In this document: in pieces, positions 50,757 through 59,562 of the stretch | Layout of the letters: each line of letters begins with the position of its first letter | Position numbering within the stretch: position 1 is the stretch's first letter | Source of the DNA: Sphingomonas aurantiaca | Lineage (GTDB): Bacteria > Pseudomonadota > Alphaproteobacteria > Sphingomonadales > Sphingomonadaceae | DNA: 64,000 nucleotides | Direction of reading: 5' to 3' | NCBI RefSeq assembly: GCF_003050705.1 | Contig: NZ_QAOG01000007.1 | Span: 1 to 64,000, forward strand | Notes under the pieces: model-generated | The model's database searches: none | Told to the model about the DNA's origin: nothing | Seen by the model: only the letters and a program-made list of their open reading frames with translations | Translations under genes and position numbers: made by a program

Positions 50757-51276
50757 ACGACAGGGTTCGAGCTCCGAGGGCCGCTGTCGAGCGAGTATGC
50801 GAGCAGCTAGCCCGCGCCGTGCCGTTCCTTGCCGGTCGTATCGAACAGACCGTCGCTTACGTCCATGGGTATTAGGCAAGAGAGCGCCCAAGCCCCGCGG
50901 AGCTTTTCGGCGGAGCCAAGACCAAACGAGAAGCAGCGCAACCGCCAGCATTGCTCCGGCGGCGCTCAGCGAGATACCGCCACGATACGCAAGCTCGGTT
51001 CGTTCATAAGGAGTTTAGATAGAAGAGACCGAGTTCTGCGCTAACGATCGGAAGTGACGTGAAACCTTCAAAATCGGGTTTCCGCCTACTCAGGCAAAGC
51101 GACAGGGTTTGTCGCACACGCTGAGCCCGGATTAATGGCGGCGTCCTTGGCCTGGGCAATGCCATCGAAAATCGTGTGGTTTCGAACAGGTGGGGTGATG
51201 ATCAAGAACGTCGATCGATGGGGAGCGAAACCGTCGCCCTTCCGACCATTCATCATGCAACCAGCTACGTTTTAGC
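50757..51276. other. intergenic region with repeat copy B
   Basis: No gene is supported. The minus-strand reading 50834-51010 contains a hydrophobic stretch (AMLAVALLLVWSWLRRKAPR) that may be the end of a broken membrane protein. Repeat copy B lies at 51039-51183. The rest shows nothing recognisable. Confidence 0.35.
51039..51183 (-). repeat. 145-bp element, copy B (partner at 6348-6492)
   Basis: The reverse complement aligns to 6348-6492 without gaps (109 of 145 matches by hand count). It lies 94 bp after the end of a TonB receptor gene, in the same orientation as that gene. Both copies lie just downstream of exported-protein genes. See copy A. Confidence 0.6.
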
Positions 51277-53328
51277 TTATATCTTGGCACTTACTCCCAA
51301 TCTAAGTCGACGATCGGCCGGTATTGGAGAGCCGTAAGCACCACGAGCCTGTGTCAAGTTTTCTCCTGCCACATGGATCGACACCCTTGGTGTTAGCATC
51401 CGGGCAATTTTAGCGTCGACCGTAATGGCTGCCGGTACGCGTATCATCGCCAATTCTGTCGACGGAAGAAAACTGCTTTGGCGACTGGCGCTTGTGAGAT
51501 GCGCCAATGTGGTCGCTGACCATCCACCTGCGGCATAATCGAGGCTCAGATTGGCCCGATGCTGCGGTGTGGCCGCCTTAGGAAAGAGAGCATAGAAGGT
51601 GGTATTACGGTTGGCCGGGATGTTCTCATCCACCCGGGTCACATTGTAGTTAAATGACCAACCGAAGTTGGTCGCGATCTTACCGGACGCTGACAGCTCA
51701 ACGCCGTAGCTTTCAAAATTTCCCACGTTGGCAAACCGAGTGACGGCGATCGGTTCCGGTGTCAGCACTACCGTTACATCAACAGACCCCCCTGGCGAGG
51801 CGATCAACTTGTCGGTCCGGGTATAAAAGAGGGATGCATCAAACCTTAGGCCTGACGCCAAGCTATGCGAATAGCTCGTCTCAGCACTCCAGACGGTGAC
51901 TGGAGCAAGACGGGGATCGCCAGTTAGATATACCGGGATCGGAACTTCAGGCGCCGGAACGGTCACGCGTAGGCCAAAGCCGATCAGCGATGGCAACTGC
52001 AGGCCACGTCCGCCGTTAACCCGGAACCGGCCATTTTCGCTGACCTGGATGGTTGCAGCGGCGTTGAAGCTGACCGGCGTAATCGTGCGGTTATAGGCTG
52101 AGGCAGGATCAATCTGAGGTGCTGCCGGCGCCCCCCCCTGACCCAACCAAAGATGATCGAGCCGCAAAGCGCCCGTCAGCGAGAGGCGGGCAAGCGGACG
52201 AATGTCGATCATTCCGCTGACCGCTGCAACCTGATAACCAATGCGATGTGAAAACAGACTGTCGGAGCCGAGCTGGTTGTTGCGGTATTCGGTACCAATT
52301 CGAAGGGTGTCTGCCGCGCTTATTCTAACGAGCGCCGACGCGGACATCACGGTGATGCGGTTGCTCGTACGAAGATCGGCAACGCTGCTGTAGGGGTCAG
52401 AAATGGGCGTGGTAATCCCATAGTCCGCCTGCAACCAATTAGTGTAGACGCGGCCAGAGAGATTGCCCCAGTTGGTGTCGTGGTTCACCTGTAGTCCGGC
52501 GGTCTGATTGCGGAACCGTTGCTCGGTCAGAATCTGGCTCGGCAAGAATTCCAGTTGCCGGTTGCCGGTCAGCCCACCATTAAGTTCGATGGAGGTTGAG
52601 GCGCCAGCCTGAATTGCCAGCGTCGCGCTCACCTGATCGGCATAGATGCCCAATGTACGTGGCGGCTGGTAAAGTGCGCCTGGGATCGCGCGCTCGTCTT
52701 CCTTTTGATGTCCGCCAGTTACCTTCAAGCCGATAGTTGGGCTAACAGGTATGGTGAACGATCCGCCAATGCGGGTATAACTATGGGTACCAAGTTCTGC
52801 AGTTGCACCAAGATGCGGATCTGAACCAGCGTTAGTGGTGATGATGTTGACGACACCACTGGCGGCATTGAAGCCAAACAGCGCAGTAGCAGGACCTCGG
52901 ACCAACTCGATCTGCTGGATGTCATCGAGCTGCACACCAAGTAGGTTCCAGTTTGTCATGCCGTAATGATCAAGATAGACCTGTCGCCCGTCGACTAGAA
53001 CAAGTAGCCTGGCGTTATAGGTCTGGACACCGCCGCGAACGGCAACGTCACTCTGGCCCGCGGTCCAGCGATTGACATCAATTCCGGCATAAGCCTTCAA
53101 GAGATCCGGTACACTGCGGGCTGGTGACCGCTCGATCTCGTCATGCGAAATAATAGTAATTGAGGCGGGAGCTTCAGACGCTCGCTGAGGCTTGCCAGTC
53201 ACGCTGGTCGTAATCGGCTCACCGAAGGCGTCACCCAACGCAGCATAGTCGACGATCTGTGCATCGAGCCCGGTGGGTACAATCGCACCGATTGCGGTGG
53301 CGACCACAAGGGTAAGAAGGCGCCCCAT
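51277..53328 (-). CDS. TonB-dependent receptor of a YfiR/GGDEF-EAL unit
   Basis: A 683-aa outer-membrane receptor with a signal peptide (MGRLLTLVVATAIGAIVPTG, then LDAQ). Plug motifs include ITTSVTGKPQRASEAPASIT, IISHDEIERSPARSVPDLLK and VELVRGPATALFGFNAASGV with VNIITTNA. A long beta-barrel follows and ends GVSAKI. The plug segment ITIISHDEIERSPARSVPDL is like receptors linked to signal transduction loci. The gene begins 2 bp after the end of the YfiR gene, so the two are translated together; the GGDEF-EAL gene lies further upstream. It may sense or import a ligand that controls the cyclic-di-GMP enzyme. The substrate is unknown. Confidence 0.85.
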   Translation of the reverse strand: MGRLLTLVVATAIGAIVPTGLDAQIVDYAALGDAFGEPITTSVTGKPQRASEAPASITIISHDEIERSPARSVPDLLKAYAGIDVNRWTAGQSDVAVRGGVQTYNARLLVLVDGRQVYLDHYGMTNWNLLGVQLDDIQQIELVRGPATALFGFNAASGVVNIITTNAGSDPHLGATAELGTHSYTRIGGSFTIPVSPTIGLKVTGGHQKEDERAIPGALYQPPRTLGIYADQVSATLAIQAGASTSIELNGGLTGNRQLEFLPSQILTEQRFRNQTAGLQVNHDTNWGNLSGRVYTNWLQADYGITTPISDPYSSVADLRTSNRITVMSASALVRISAADTLRIGTEYRNNQLGSDSLFSHRIGYQVAAVSGMIDIRPLARLSLTGALRLDHLWLGQGGAPAAPQIDPASAYNRTITPVSFNAAATIQVSENGRFRVNGGRGLQLPSLIGFGLRVTVPAPEVPIPVYLTGDPRLAPVTVWSAETSYSHSLASGLRFDASLFYTRTDKLIASPGGSVDVTVVLTPEPIAVTRFANVGNFESYGVELSASGKIATNFGWSFNYNVTRVDENIPANRNTTFYALFPKAATPQHRANLSLDYAAGGWSATTLAHLTSASRQSSFLPSTELAMIRVPAAITVDAKIARMLTPRVSIHVAGENLTQARGAYGSPIPADRRLRLGVSAKI

Positions 53329-53330
53329 GA

Positions 53331-53861
53331 TCAGATTTCCTTGACGAGCATGAGGAAAGCGGACCCAAACCTGATACCGCTTCGACGCGCCGCAGCCTTA
53401 TTCACGATGATCTGTGTTTTGCTCGCTCCGCTGATGCCCACAATGCATTTTCCCGCCACGACGCAGCCAGCGTCGGCGGTGATTGTCAAAATAGATTGCG
53501 CGCTGGCAGCTGCGGCCACTTCGTCCTGGTGCGCGCGTAGACCCGTGGTAACGAACGCAGCCTTCGTGCCAGTCAGCTGGCCTAGGTTACTCACTGCCAC
53601 CCGCCGCGTGCGGAGCGTCGCACGGCCCAGCGTGAAGCCACCAGTCAACATGCGCTCCATGTCAGACGCCTCCGCCTCCGAGGCAGCGTTGCCGGGCTGA
53701 TAAACAATGCCGACCGGTACCAGTCCGACAGGCGATGGTTGAACGAATGATATGATACGGGCGGCAACGGGGACGTTGAGAACAGCCGACGGGGCCGTCG
53801 CCGCTGGCCAAATCATGCTAGTGACGAGGACTGGCCCCGCGAGGAAAGATAGATGTTTCAC
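53331..53861 (-). CDS. yfiR: YfiR-family periplasmic protein (DUF4154)
   Basis: A 176-aa exported protein with a signal peptide at the start (MKHLSFLAGPVLVTSMIWPA). The mature part has PVAARIISFVQPSPVGLVPV, GIVYQPGNAASEAEASDMER, a conserved VAAAASAQSILTITADAGCV with one Cys, and the C-terminal IIVNKAAARRSGIRFGSAFL, ending LMLVKEI: the YfiR layout. YfiR is a periplasmic protein that represses a membrane diguanylate cyclase (YfiN) until stress releases it. Here it lies between a TonB receptor (2 bp after) and the GGDEF-EAL gene (147 bp before), so it probably acts on the latter. Confidence 0.78.
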   Translation of the reverse strand: MKHLSFLAGPVLVTSMIWPAATAPSAVLNVPVAARIISFVQPSPVGLVPVGIVYQPGNAASEAEASDMERMLTGGFTLGRATLRTRRVAVSNLGQLTGTKAAFVTTGLRAHQDEVAAAASAQSILTITADAGCVVAGKCIVGISGASKTQIIVNKAAARRSGIRFGSAFLMLVKEI

Positions 53862-54007
53862 ACGTATCCCGATCGTTTGTCCCGCCGGATAGCAACGGGA
53901 TGTGTGCCAGTGGTTAATACCCGCCGGGAATGTGGCGGCGGATCGAATGAACCGTTCTGGCCTGTGGCTATGTCTTTTCGAAACCTATGGACGGCACCTG
54001 TTTTTGC

Positions 54008-56170
54008 TCAGGCGGCCACCTGACAGGCTGTGCTGAACAATCGGACAGTTTCAGTGAATGATGCCGGTTTGCCGAATAAGTAACCCTGCCCCTGGGTACA
54101 TCCCTTTAGTGAGAGCATCGCTGCTACCGCCGCGTCCTCGATACCCTCGGCCGTAACCTTCATGCCGAAGCTGAGCGCCAGCGAGATGATCGCATCGACA
54201 ATCTTCTCGCTCTCGACGCTGTCAGTGAGCGATGTGACGAAACTTTGGTCGATTTTGATCTTGTCGAACCGGAGGCGTCGCAGGTTGGATAGGCTGGAAT
54301 ACCCAGTACCGAAATCATCCAGTGCCACGGATATCCCGCTTTGGCGGAAGGTTGCCAGCACACGTTCGGCCGCGACGATGTCATCCATCACCGCATCCTC
54401 GGTAATCTCGATCTCAAAACGCGATGGCGAGACGCCTTCAGCGAGGATGATGGCGATCAGTGCCTCGGCCAGTCCCGGTTCTTCGAACTGGGTCGGCGAA
54501 ATGTTCAAAGCCAAACGCAAGTGAGCGGGGATCTGGCGCGCATCAATACACGCCTGTCGCAGGATCGAATTGGTCATCGCCGTTATCTGGCCAGTGCTAT
54601 CGGCAAGTCTGATAAAGGCGTCAGGCGCTAGTAGCCCGAGACGAGGATGATGCCAGCGCGCCAGAATCTCAAAGCCGCATAGCCCCCCATCTGAGAAACG
54701 GACGATTGGCTGATAGAACGGCTTTACTTCGCTGCGGCCAATACCATCGCGCAATTCCTGCTCCATGCGTCGGCGCTCGAACCGCTCGGCTTCCATTGAA
54801 GGGGAAAATAAGCAGACGCCGCCCTTGCTGCCCCGCTTGGCTTCATACATCGCGATGTCTGCTGCATGCAGTAGCTCGCTCCCAGCGACCCCATCATTCG
54901 GGAAGCGGGAGACCCCGATGCTGGCACCGACCGTAATCGTGTTACTGCGCCAGGCGAGCGGTTGATGAAGCACGTGACTAGCTTGGTAGGCCAACGCCAT
55001 GGCATCGCCTGTGCTCCCTTCGTCTGGCACGATTATAGCAAACTCGTCCCCGCCCAGGCGCGCAATAGTGGCATAATCCCCACAGACGCTATGCAGTCGG
55101 TGTGCAACCGTCATGAGCACCGTGTCGCCGGCAGCGTGTCCATGCATGTCATTGGCATCTTTGAAGCCATCGAGATCAAGCAGCACCACTGATAATCCTC
55201 TGCCAGCGGTCATGGCAGCGTCAATGGCAATCTCAAGCGCGTTACCGAACTCTCGTCGGTTAACGAGACCTGTCAGCGCGTCAGTGCGTGCGAGCTTCAG
55301 CGCCTCCTGCTCGGCGATACCGCGGCGCGTGATCTCCGCTGTCAGTTGGACACCACGTTCGGCTGCCAATGCGAGCCAAGCATAGGATAGGCCGGCGACG
55401 ATCAGCACCGCAGCCGTAACTAATGCGACAAGCCATCGCGTCCGCCACGCAGCATCCTCGGCATGACGGTGCGCATCGGCAATGCCGGAGGCTGCGATTG
55501 CCTTGACCTCGGCCAGCACACGGTCTGCATTGGCACGAAACGGGCGCAGCATGGCAACGCTAGTGGAGAAGTCGACTTCCAGCATCGACGACACCACTCC
55601 AACCGCTTCATCATATTTGCCGAGCTCTGCAACGACCCGGGTAGCACGAGTGATGTCCCGAGGGTCGAGCGCCTCCCGCTGCCTGGCCAGATCGGCGCTG
55701 ATCTGACTGATCCTATGGCGGATATTGATCAGGCGTCGGGTGCTGTCAGCGGCGCGGCCGTTAGCCGACGCATCAACCAGCAGGCGGTACAGGTTGCCAT
55801 CTTCGTGGTCGAAGCGCGCGGCAAGCTCGCTCAATGAGACTGCCGTCTGCATGTCATGGTCAACGATGAGGCTGTTGGCATGTTGAACGTAGATGAGCGT
55901 GCCAAGGCAAAGTGTCACTGCCAGCACGAGCAATATGATCACGGCCTTGGGGCCAGCTATATACTGCGGTAGCCGCGACTTTCGTTCGAGCTCGGAAACA
56001 GCGTTAAGGCTGGTCAACCCATCATCTGGTTGAACAAGGTCAGCAAAGCATTGAGCGCGAGCTTCTGAACATGCAAATTGCGGCCCCGGACCTATCTCGT
56101 TTTGCGCGAGACGCGAGGCACGGCGACCGATGCGAAAGGCGGCGCCTCGGATGGTTCGTCGTTCCAGCAT
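54008..56170 (-). CDS. membrane GGDEF-EAL cyclic-di-GMP enzyme
   Basis: A 720-aa protein with two membrane helices (about residues 75-97 and 246-270) enclosing a periplasmic helical sensor of about 150 residues. The cytoplasmic part is a GGDEF domain (intact GGDEF at about 373-377, with TDALTGLVNRREF and SVVLLDLDGFKDANDMHGHA), then an EAL domain starting around FEILARWHHPRLGLL (EIL in place of EAL), with NISPTQF, FEIEITED, DDFGTGYSSLSNL, KIDQSFV and AEGIED. It has no RxxD inhibitory site just upstream of GGDEF. It could make and break cyclic-di-GMP. The first 70 residues before helix 1 may not belong; a start inside is possible. It is the first gene of the YfiR/TonB unit. Confidence 0.87.
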   Translation of the reverse strand: MLERRTIRGAAFRIGRRASRLAQNEIGPGPQFACSEARAQCFADLVQPDDGLTSLNAVSELERKSRLPQYIAGPKAVIILLVLAVTLCLGTLIYVQHANSLIVDHDMQTAVSLSELAARFDHEDGNLYRLLVDASANGRAADSTRRLINIRHRISQISADLARQREALDPRDITRATRVVAELGKYDEAVGVVSSMLEVDFSTSVAMLRPFRANADRVLAEVKAIAASGIADAHRHAEDAAWRTRWLVALVTAAVLIVAGLSYAWLALAAERGVQLTAEITRRGIAEQEALKLARTDALTGLVNRREFGNALEIAIDAAMTAGRGLSVVLLDLDGFKDANDMHGHAAGDTVLMTVAHRLHSVCGDYATIARLGGDEFAIIVPDEGSTGDAMALAYQASHVLHQPLAWRSNTITVGASIGVSRFPNDGVAGSELLHAADIAMYEAKRGSKGGVCLFSPSMEAERFERRRMEQELRDGIGRSEVKPFYQPIVRFSDGGLCGFEILARWHHPRLGLLAPDAFIRLADSTGQITAMTNSILRQACIDARQIPAHLRLALNISPTQFEEPGLAEALIAIILAEGVSPSRFEIEITEDAVMDDIVAAERVLATFRQSGISVALDDFGTGYSSLSNLRRLRFDKIKIDQSFVTSLTDSVESEKIVDAIISLALSFGMKVTAEGIEDAAVAAMLSLKGCTQGQGYLFGKPASFTETVRLFSTACQVAA

Positions 56171-56664
56171 GTTCAGCGCCTATGCCGCTGACAAGACTAA
56201 CAAATCCTTTTGCGATCAAAAAAGATTTGCAATCCGCCCAAGCTTGATACCTCACGCGCAGGATCGGCGGTATGTCATCCCGAATCTACCGAGGAAACTA
56301 TCAGCGCGAGCTAATCCCGCCGTCGCAAAAATGGGCGCATACCAGAGTGCCTCGTGAGCAACCATTCCGGTCATACAAAGCCGGGCCGGCGTGGCCAGTA
56401 GTGAAGCCGGACCAACCGGTCCGCCACGATCGAGATGCAAAGCGGAGAAGTACGTTACTGTGCCACTAAACGTCCGATGCGGCGCGTTGCTAGCAGGCCC
56501 GACATCAAGTGGGCGGTGAGTAGGATCTGCATATCGAACCATTTGTGATCACCGCATTTTCCGGTCCTTCCATGCACCAATCTTAAATATGTGGCCTCGG
56601 GTAAACTAAGATTGCCAGCAACCAATCAAATACCTAGATGCGCCTCCAGAAATGGAGCCCTGCT
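56171..56664. other. intergenic region before the MucR gene
   Basis: This gap of almost 500 bp separates the GGDEF-EAL gene and the MucR gene, which point away from each other. No gene, terminator or clear palindrome was seen; the part 56580-56664 is AT-richer and probably holds the MucR promoter. Confidence 0.35.
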
Positions 56665-57171
56665 ATGTCTGACACTACCCTCGATCTGAACCCCGTTGAG
56701 CTCGCCACGGAATTGACCATCGCGTGGTTAGCAAACCCCAACACGCGTACCAATGCTGACGACGTTCCGGCCTTCCTGAACAAAATGTACGAAACTGTTT
56801 CGGTACTGGTCGGCGGAAACGCTACGGCTGCTGAACCCGAGGCACCTGCTCAAGAATACACCCCGGCCGTGACGGCGCGTAAGTCGCTTGCCAGCCCCGA
56901 TCACATCATCAGCATGATCGATGGCAAGCCGTACAAGACGCTGCGCCGCCACCTTGCGACTAACGGCATGACGCCAGTGGAGTATCGTGAGCGTTATGGC
57001 CTGAAGGCTGATTACCCCATGGTCGCTCCGACCTATTCGGAAGCACGTCGCACGATGGCGAAAAGCATTGGCCTGGGTCGCAAGCCCGGTCAAACCAATG
57101 CAGCCAAGGCAGACGCCAAGCCCACCCCGGCTCCGCGCAAGCGCAAGACCGAAGAAACGGCAGCCGAATAA
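56665..57171 (+). CDS. MucR/Ros-family transcriptional regulator
   Basis: A 168-aa regulator of the MucR/Ros type. The N-terminal helix LDLNPVELATELTIAWLANP (multimerisation) is followed by a zinc-finger-like and helical DNA-binding part: SPDHIISMIDGKPYKTLRRH, MTPVEYRERYGLKADYPMVA and YSEARRTMAKSIGLGRK. The tail is Lys/Pro/Ala rich. The zinc-finger cysteines are absent, as in many Sphingomonas members. These proteins bind AT-rich DNA and silence acquired genes in an H-NS-like way. The ATG at 56665 follows GGAGCCC. It may help silence the AT-rich genes nearby. Confidence 0.9.
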   Translation: MSDTTLDLNPVELATELTIAWLANPNTRTNADDVPAFLNKMYETVSVLVGGNATAAEPEAPAQEYTPAVTARKSLASPDHIISMIDGKPYKTLRRHLATNGMTPVEYRERYGLKADYPMVAPTYSEARRTMAKSIGLGRKPGQTNAAKADAKPTPAPRKRKTEETAAE

Positions 57172-57230
57172 GCCATGGCATAGCTTCCCGGAAAACGGGA
57201 GCCGAGCCCCTGTGGAAATGCAGTCTACGT

Positions 57231-57261
57231 CCCTGGAGGCGCGTCCTCAGGGCCTCCAGGG
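57231..57261 (+). terminator. hairpin after the MucR gene
   Basis: CCCTGGAGGC (57231-57240) and GCCTCCAGGG (57252-57261) form a perfect 10-bp stem with an 11-base loop, 60 bp after the MucR stop. A smaller stem, TCCCG-GAAAA-CGGGA, lies at 57186-57200. No T-run. Confidence 0.5.
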
Positions 57262-57315
57262 TCATCAGACGGCGATCATGGCCACTAAAGGGCACGATGC
57301 GCAGGTAGCGGTTCT

Positions 57316-58113
57316 TCAAGGGCCCGGCTCGCTGCCACCAGCCGGAAAATGCCTGTAAAAGGTTGCGACCGAGACGCCGATCGCCTCGGCTACGTCCCGG
57401 GGACGATCGCCCGCAGCGAGCAGCTTCATAGCCGTGGCCCTCTTTGGCGTCAGGACCGACTTGCGCCCCCTGCCCGGCCCGTTCTTGCGACGGGCCGCCA
57501 GTAGCCCGGCCATTGTGCGTTCGCGGATCAGCTTACGCTCCATTTCTGCGATCGACGCCAGAATGTGAAGGAGCAACCTGCCGGTCAGCGTCGCTGTGTC
57601 GATCCCGTCGGTTAGGGACCGTAACTCGATACCGCGGGTAGCAAGGTCAGCTGCCAGTTCGACAAGGCCCTTCATCGAACGGCCAAGGCGGTCGAGCTTC
57701 CAGACGACGAGCGTGTCTCCCCGGCGAGCGACGTTCAACGCTTCTGACAAACCCGGACGGTCGGTTTTCGCGCCACTCGCCTTGTCACTGCAGATCCGTT
57801 CGCATCCCGCAGCGGTCAGAGCGTCCGTTTGCAACGTCAAATTCTGGTCAGATGTCGAGACCCGGGCATATCCGATGAGCATCAGCGGGGAATCCGCCAT
57901 GTTAGGGCGCCTGCCTCGGAATGCGGCGAAGCGATCTGCGCTCTCACGCAGCGCGTCGCCGTCGGGGCCGTCGAAGGCGGGCGGTGGTACGCGAAGGTTT
58001 AGCCGGCCAAGGCCGTCTAGGACTTGAACATAACCCAGCCCGGTACGGTCCTTCGTTTCCTTGGCCGAACGGTGTCCGGAGGCATAGGCGCGCAGTGCGT
58101 CGTCGATCGTCAT
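57316..58113 (-). CDS. serine recombinase with an extra N-terminal domain
   Basis: A 265-aa resolvase. The catalytic domain starts near residue 80: LIGYARVSTSDQNLTLQTDA (Ser86 nucleophile), then RICSDKASGAKTDRPGLSEA, VVWKLDRLGRSMKGLVELA, and a helix-turn-helix at the end (PRDVAEAIGVSVATFYRHFP). About 70 residues precede it (from TIDDALRAYASGHRSAKETK, DRTGLGYVQVLDGLGRLNLR), which resolvases lack; the first 45 look like a small helical domain of antitoxin or UPF0175 type. The ATG at 58113 is backed by AGAAGGG seven bases upstream, so the fused form is probably real; ATG at 57901 would give a normal-length enzyme. Confidence 0.85.
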   Translation of the reverse strand: MTIDDALRAYASGHRSAKETKDRTGLGYVQVLDGLGRLNLRVPPPAFDGPDGDALRESADRFAAFRGRRPNMADSPLMLIGYARVSTSDQNLTLQTDALTAAGCERICSDKASGAKTDRPGLSEALNVARRGDTLVVWKLDRLGRSMKGLVELAADLATRGIELRSLTDGIDTATLTGRLLLHILASIAEMERKLIRERTMAGLLAARRKNGPGRGRKSVLTPKRATAMKLLAAGDRPRDVAEAIGVSVATFYRHFPAGGSEPGP

Positions 58114-58301
58114 GGTTCGACCCTTCTCAGCTAGTCAACAAAGTTGGCGTTCAATGAGAATGAACAATGAGAACATATTTTGAGAAAGTGGAATTCCAGG
58201 CCGGCTATCATCTGTGCTCGCCGAGGATTATTCATTGGTGAGATCGCTAGGCACGTTGCCGCCAGCGGGATAATCGATGTCGTAAATTTGGAGATCACGC
58301 C

Positions 58302-59393
58302 ATGCCTGGTGCGCTGCTCGCGCTGCTCAGTGTCCCTGCCCCTCCGGTACCGTTCGCCACACAGCGGACGGAGGTCGTTGCGTTCACCGCCAGCGATGTC
58401 ACCTGTTCAGGCGAGCCGATAGTAGCCGCTAACATCGTTCGGCCTTTCACAGCCGTTGCAACGCGTTACGGTCCCGCCGTTACCGAAAGCCCCTCACCCA
58501 CATATCGGTTCTCCTTCGTAATCGATGCGCAGGGGCGCGCCCGCACTATCCGCCGTGATAGGACGGAATCGCCGGGTTGGTATGTCGACACGAGCGATCT
58601 TGCCCCTGCGCTGGCGGCTTCGAGCTTTCCAACCGGAATGCCGCAGGCAAAATGCAGCGTGTCCTTCAAGGTATCGGTCACGCCGATCGAGAAGGCGTCG
58701 ATGCCGGATTTGTACGAACTGGCGAGCCGTCCGGACTCCATAGGATTCGCGCCTGCCCTGTTTGAACGAGTTCGCCCCGCAGACTCAAACTGCCCCCGCG
58801 AGCCAGGCCAGTACCGGCGTCTTAACCTGCCGGCCTTCGAAAAACTGTCGCAACCGGCGCGCCGACCATCTTGGGTGTTTCTGGCATTCGACGTGAACGC
58901 CGCAGGTAAGCCTGGCAACGTCCAGACATTGGGTACGTCCGGCGATACAGGGTTCGAGCGAGCCGGCCGAGAAGCTTTGCTGGCCAACCGCTATGAGCCG
59001 GGAGCGGGTTTTCACGGATGCACCTATCACTTCTACCATAACGGAAGCGCCAACCAGGCGGCCCCCGTACCGGTGCCAGACACGCCCCTGGATACTGGAA
59101 ACCAGCCGGGTTGTATCGTGGATCCCAAATCGATCCCGGGTCTTCTCGACGGAAGCGCCTACCCCAGAGCGTTCTGGCGCCGCGGGATCGAAGGGGCGGC
59201 CGTAATTGGCTATGATACGGCGCCATGGGGAGCGGTAGGGAACGTAAGGGTTCTAGGTTCTGAACCGGACGAGACGTTCGGCGATACCGCGCGCAATGCG
59301 CTTTCCAATGCCCGGGTAGTAGAAAGCGATTCAGGACGTCGAGGCTGTGTTCAGCGGGTCAAGTTCAAGCTTCCACCGAAGAGCACCCAGTAA
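58302..59393 (+). CDS. secreted protein with three TonB C-terminal-like repeats
   Basis: A 363-aa exported protein (MPGALLALLSVPAPPVPFAT signal-like start). Three repeats follow, each like the TonB C-terminal domain (a pattern of a beta-strand, GxP and a terminal strand): residues about 40-125 with TYRFSFVIDAQGRARTIRRD and CSVSFKVSVTPI, about 150-245 with SWVFLAFDVNAAGKPGNVQT, TGFERAGREALLANRYEPGA, and about 260-360 with GAAVIGYDTAPWGAVGNVRV, FGDTARNALSNARVVESDSG. TonB-C domains usually occur once at the end of TonB and grip receptors; here no transmembrane anchor precedes them. The ATG at 58302 has GGAG eight bases upstream. Its role could be to bind receptors or cell-wall polymers. Confidence 0.68.
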   Translation: MPGALLALLSVPAPPVPFATQRTEVVAFTASDVTCSGEPIVAANIVRPFTAVATRYGPAVTESPSPTYRFSFVIDAQGRARTIRRDRTESPGWYVDTSDLAPALAASSFPTGMPQAKCSVSFKVSVTPIEKASMPDLYELASRPDSIGFAPALFERVRPADSNCPREPGQYRRLNLPAFEKLSQPARRPSWVFLAFDVNAAGKPGNVQTLGTSGDTGFERAGREALLANRYEPGAGFHGCTYHFYHNGSANQAAPVPVPDTPLDTGNQPGCIVDPKSIPGLLDGSAYPRAFWRRGIEGAAVIGYDTAPWGAVGNVRVLGSEPDETFGDTARNALSNARVVESDSGRRGCVQRVKFKLPPKSTQ

Positions 59394-59409
59394 CGAGCAC
59401 TGCCTGGCT

Positions 59410-59431
59410 GGCGTTCCCGATCGGGAACGCC
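59410..59431 (+). terminator. 22-bp perfect palindrome after the TonB-C-like gene
   Basis: GGCGTTCCCGA and TCGGGAACGCC form a self-complementary block 16 bp after the stop at 59393. It is a strong hairpin candidate for transcription termination, although no T-run follows. Confidence 0.55.
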
Positions 59432-59562
59432 ATAGGCTTCTCAATTGGCGTTCGTTTGCGAGAATGTGTTGATTGCCTCTATTGTCGCGGCTGATAATCT
59501 TCGAGCCCGCAACCACGCAGCTCCCCGAGCATGTGCTGCGGCCTCTTGACGGGGGATGCGAT

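Noticed and set aside
6348..51183. Copies A and B as attachment sites of one large mobile element.
   Set aside because: The copies are inverted relative to each other and diverged by about a quarter, while att sites should be direct and near-identical.
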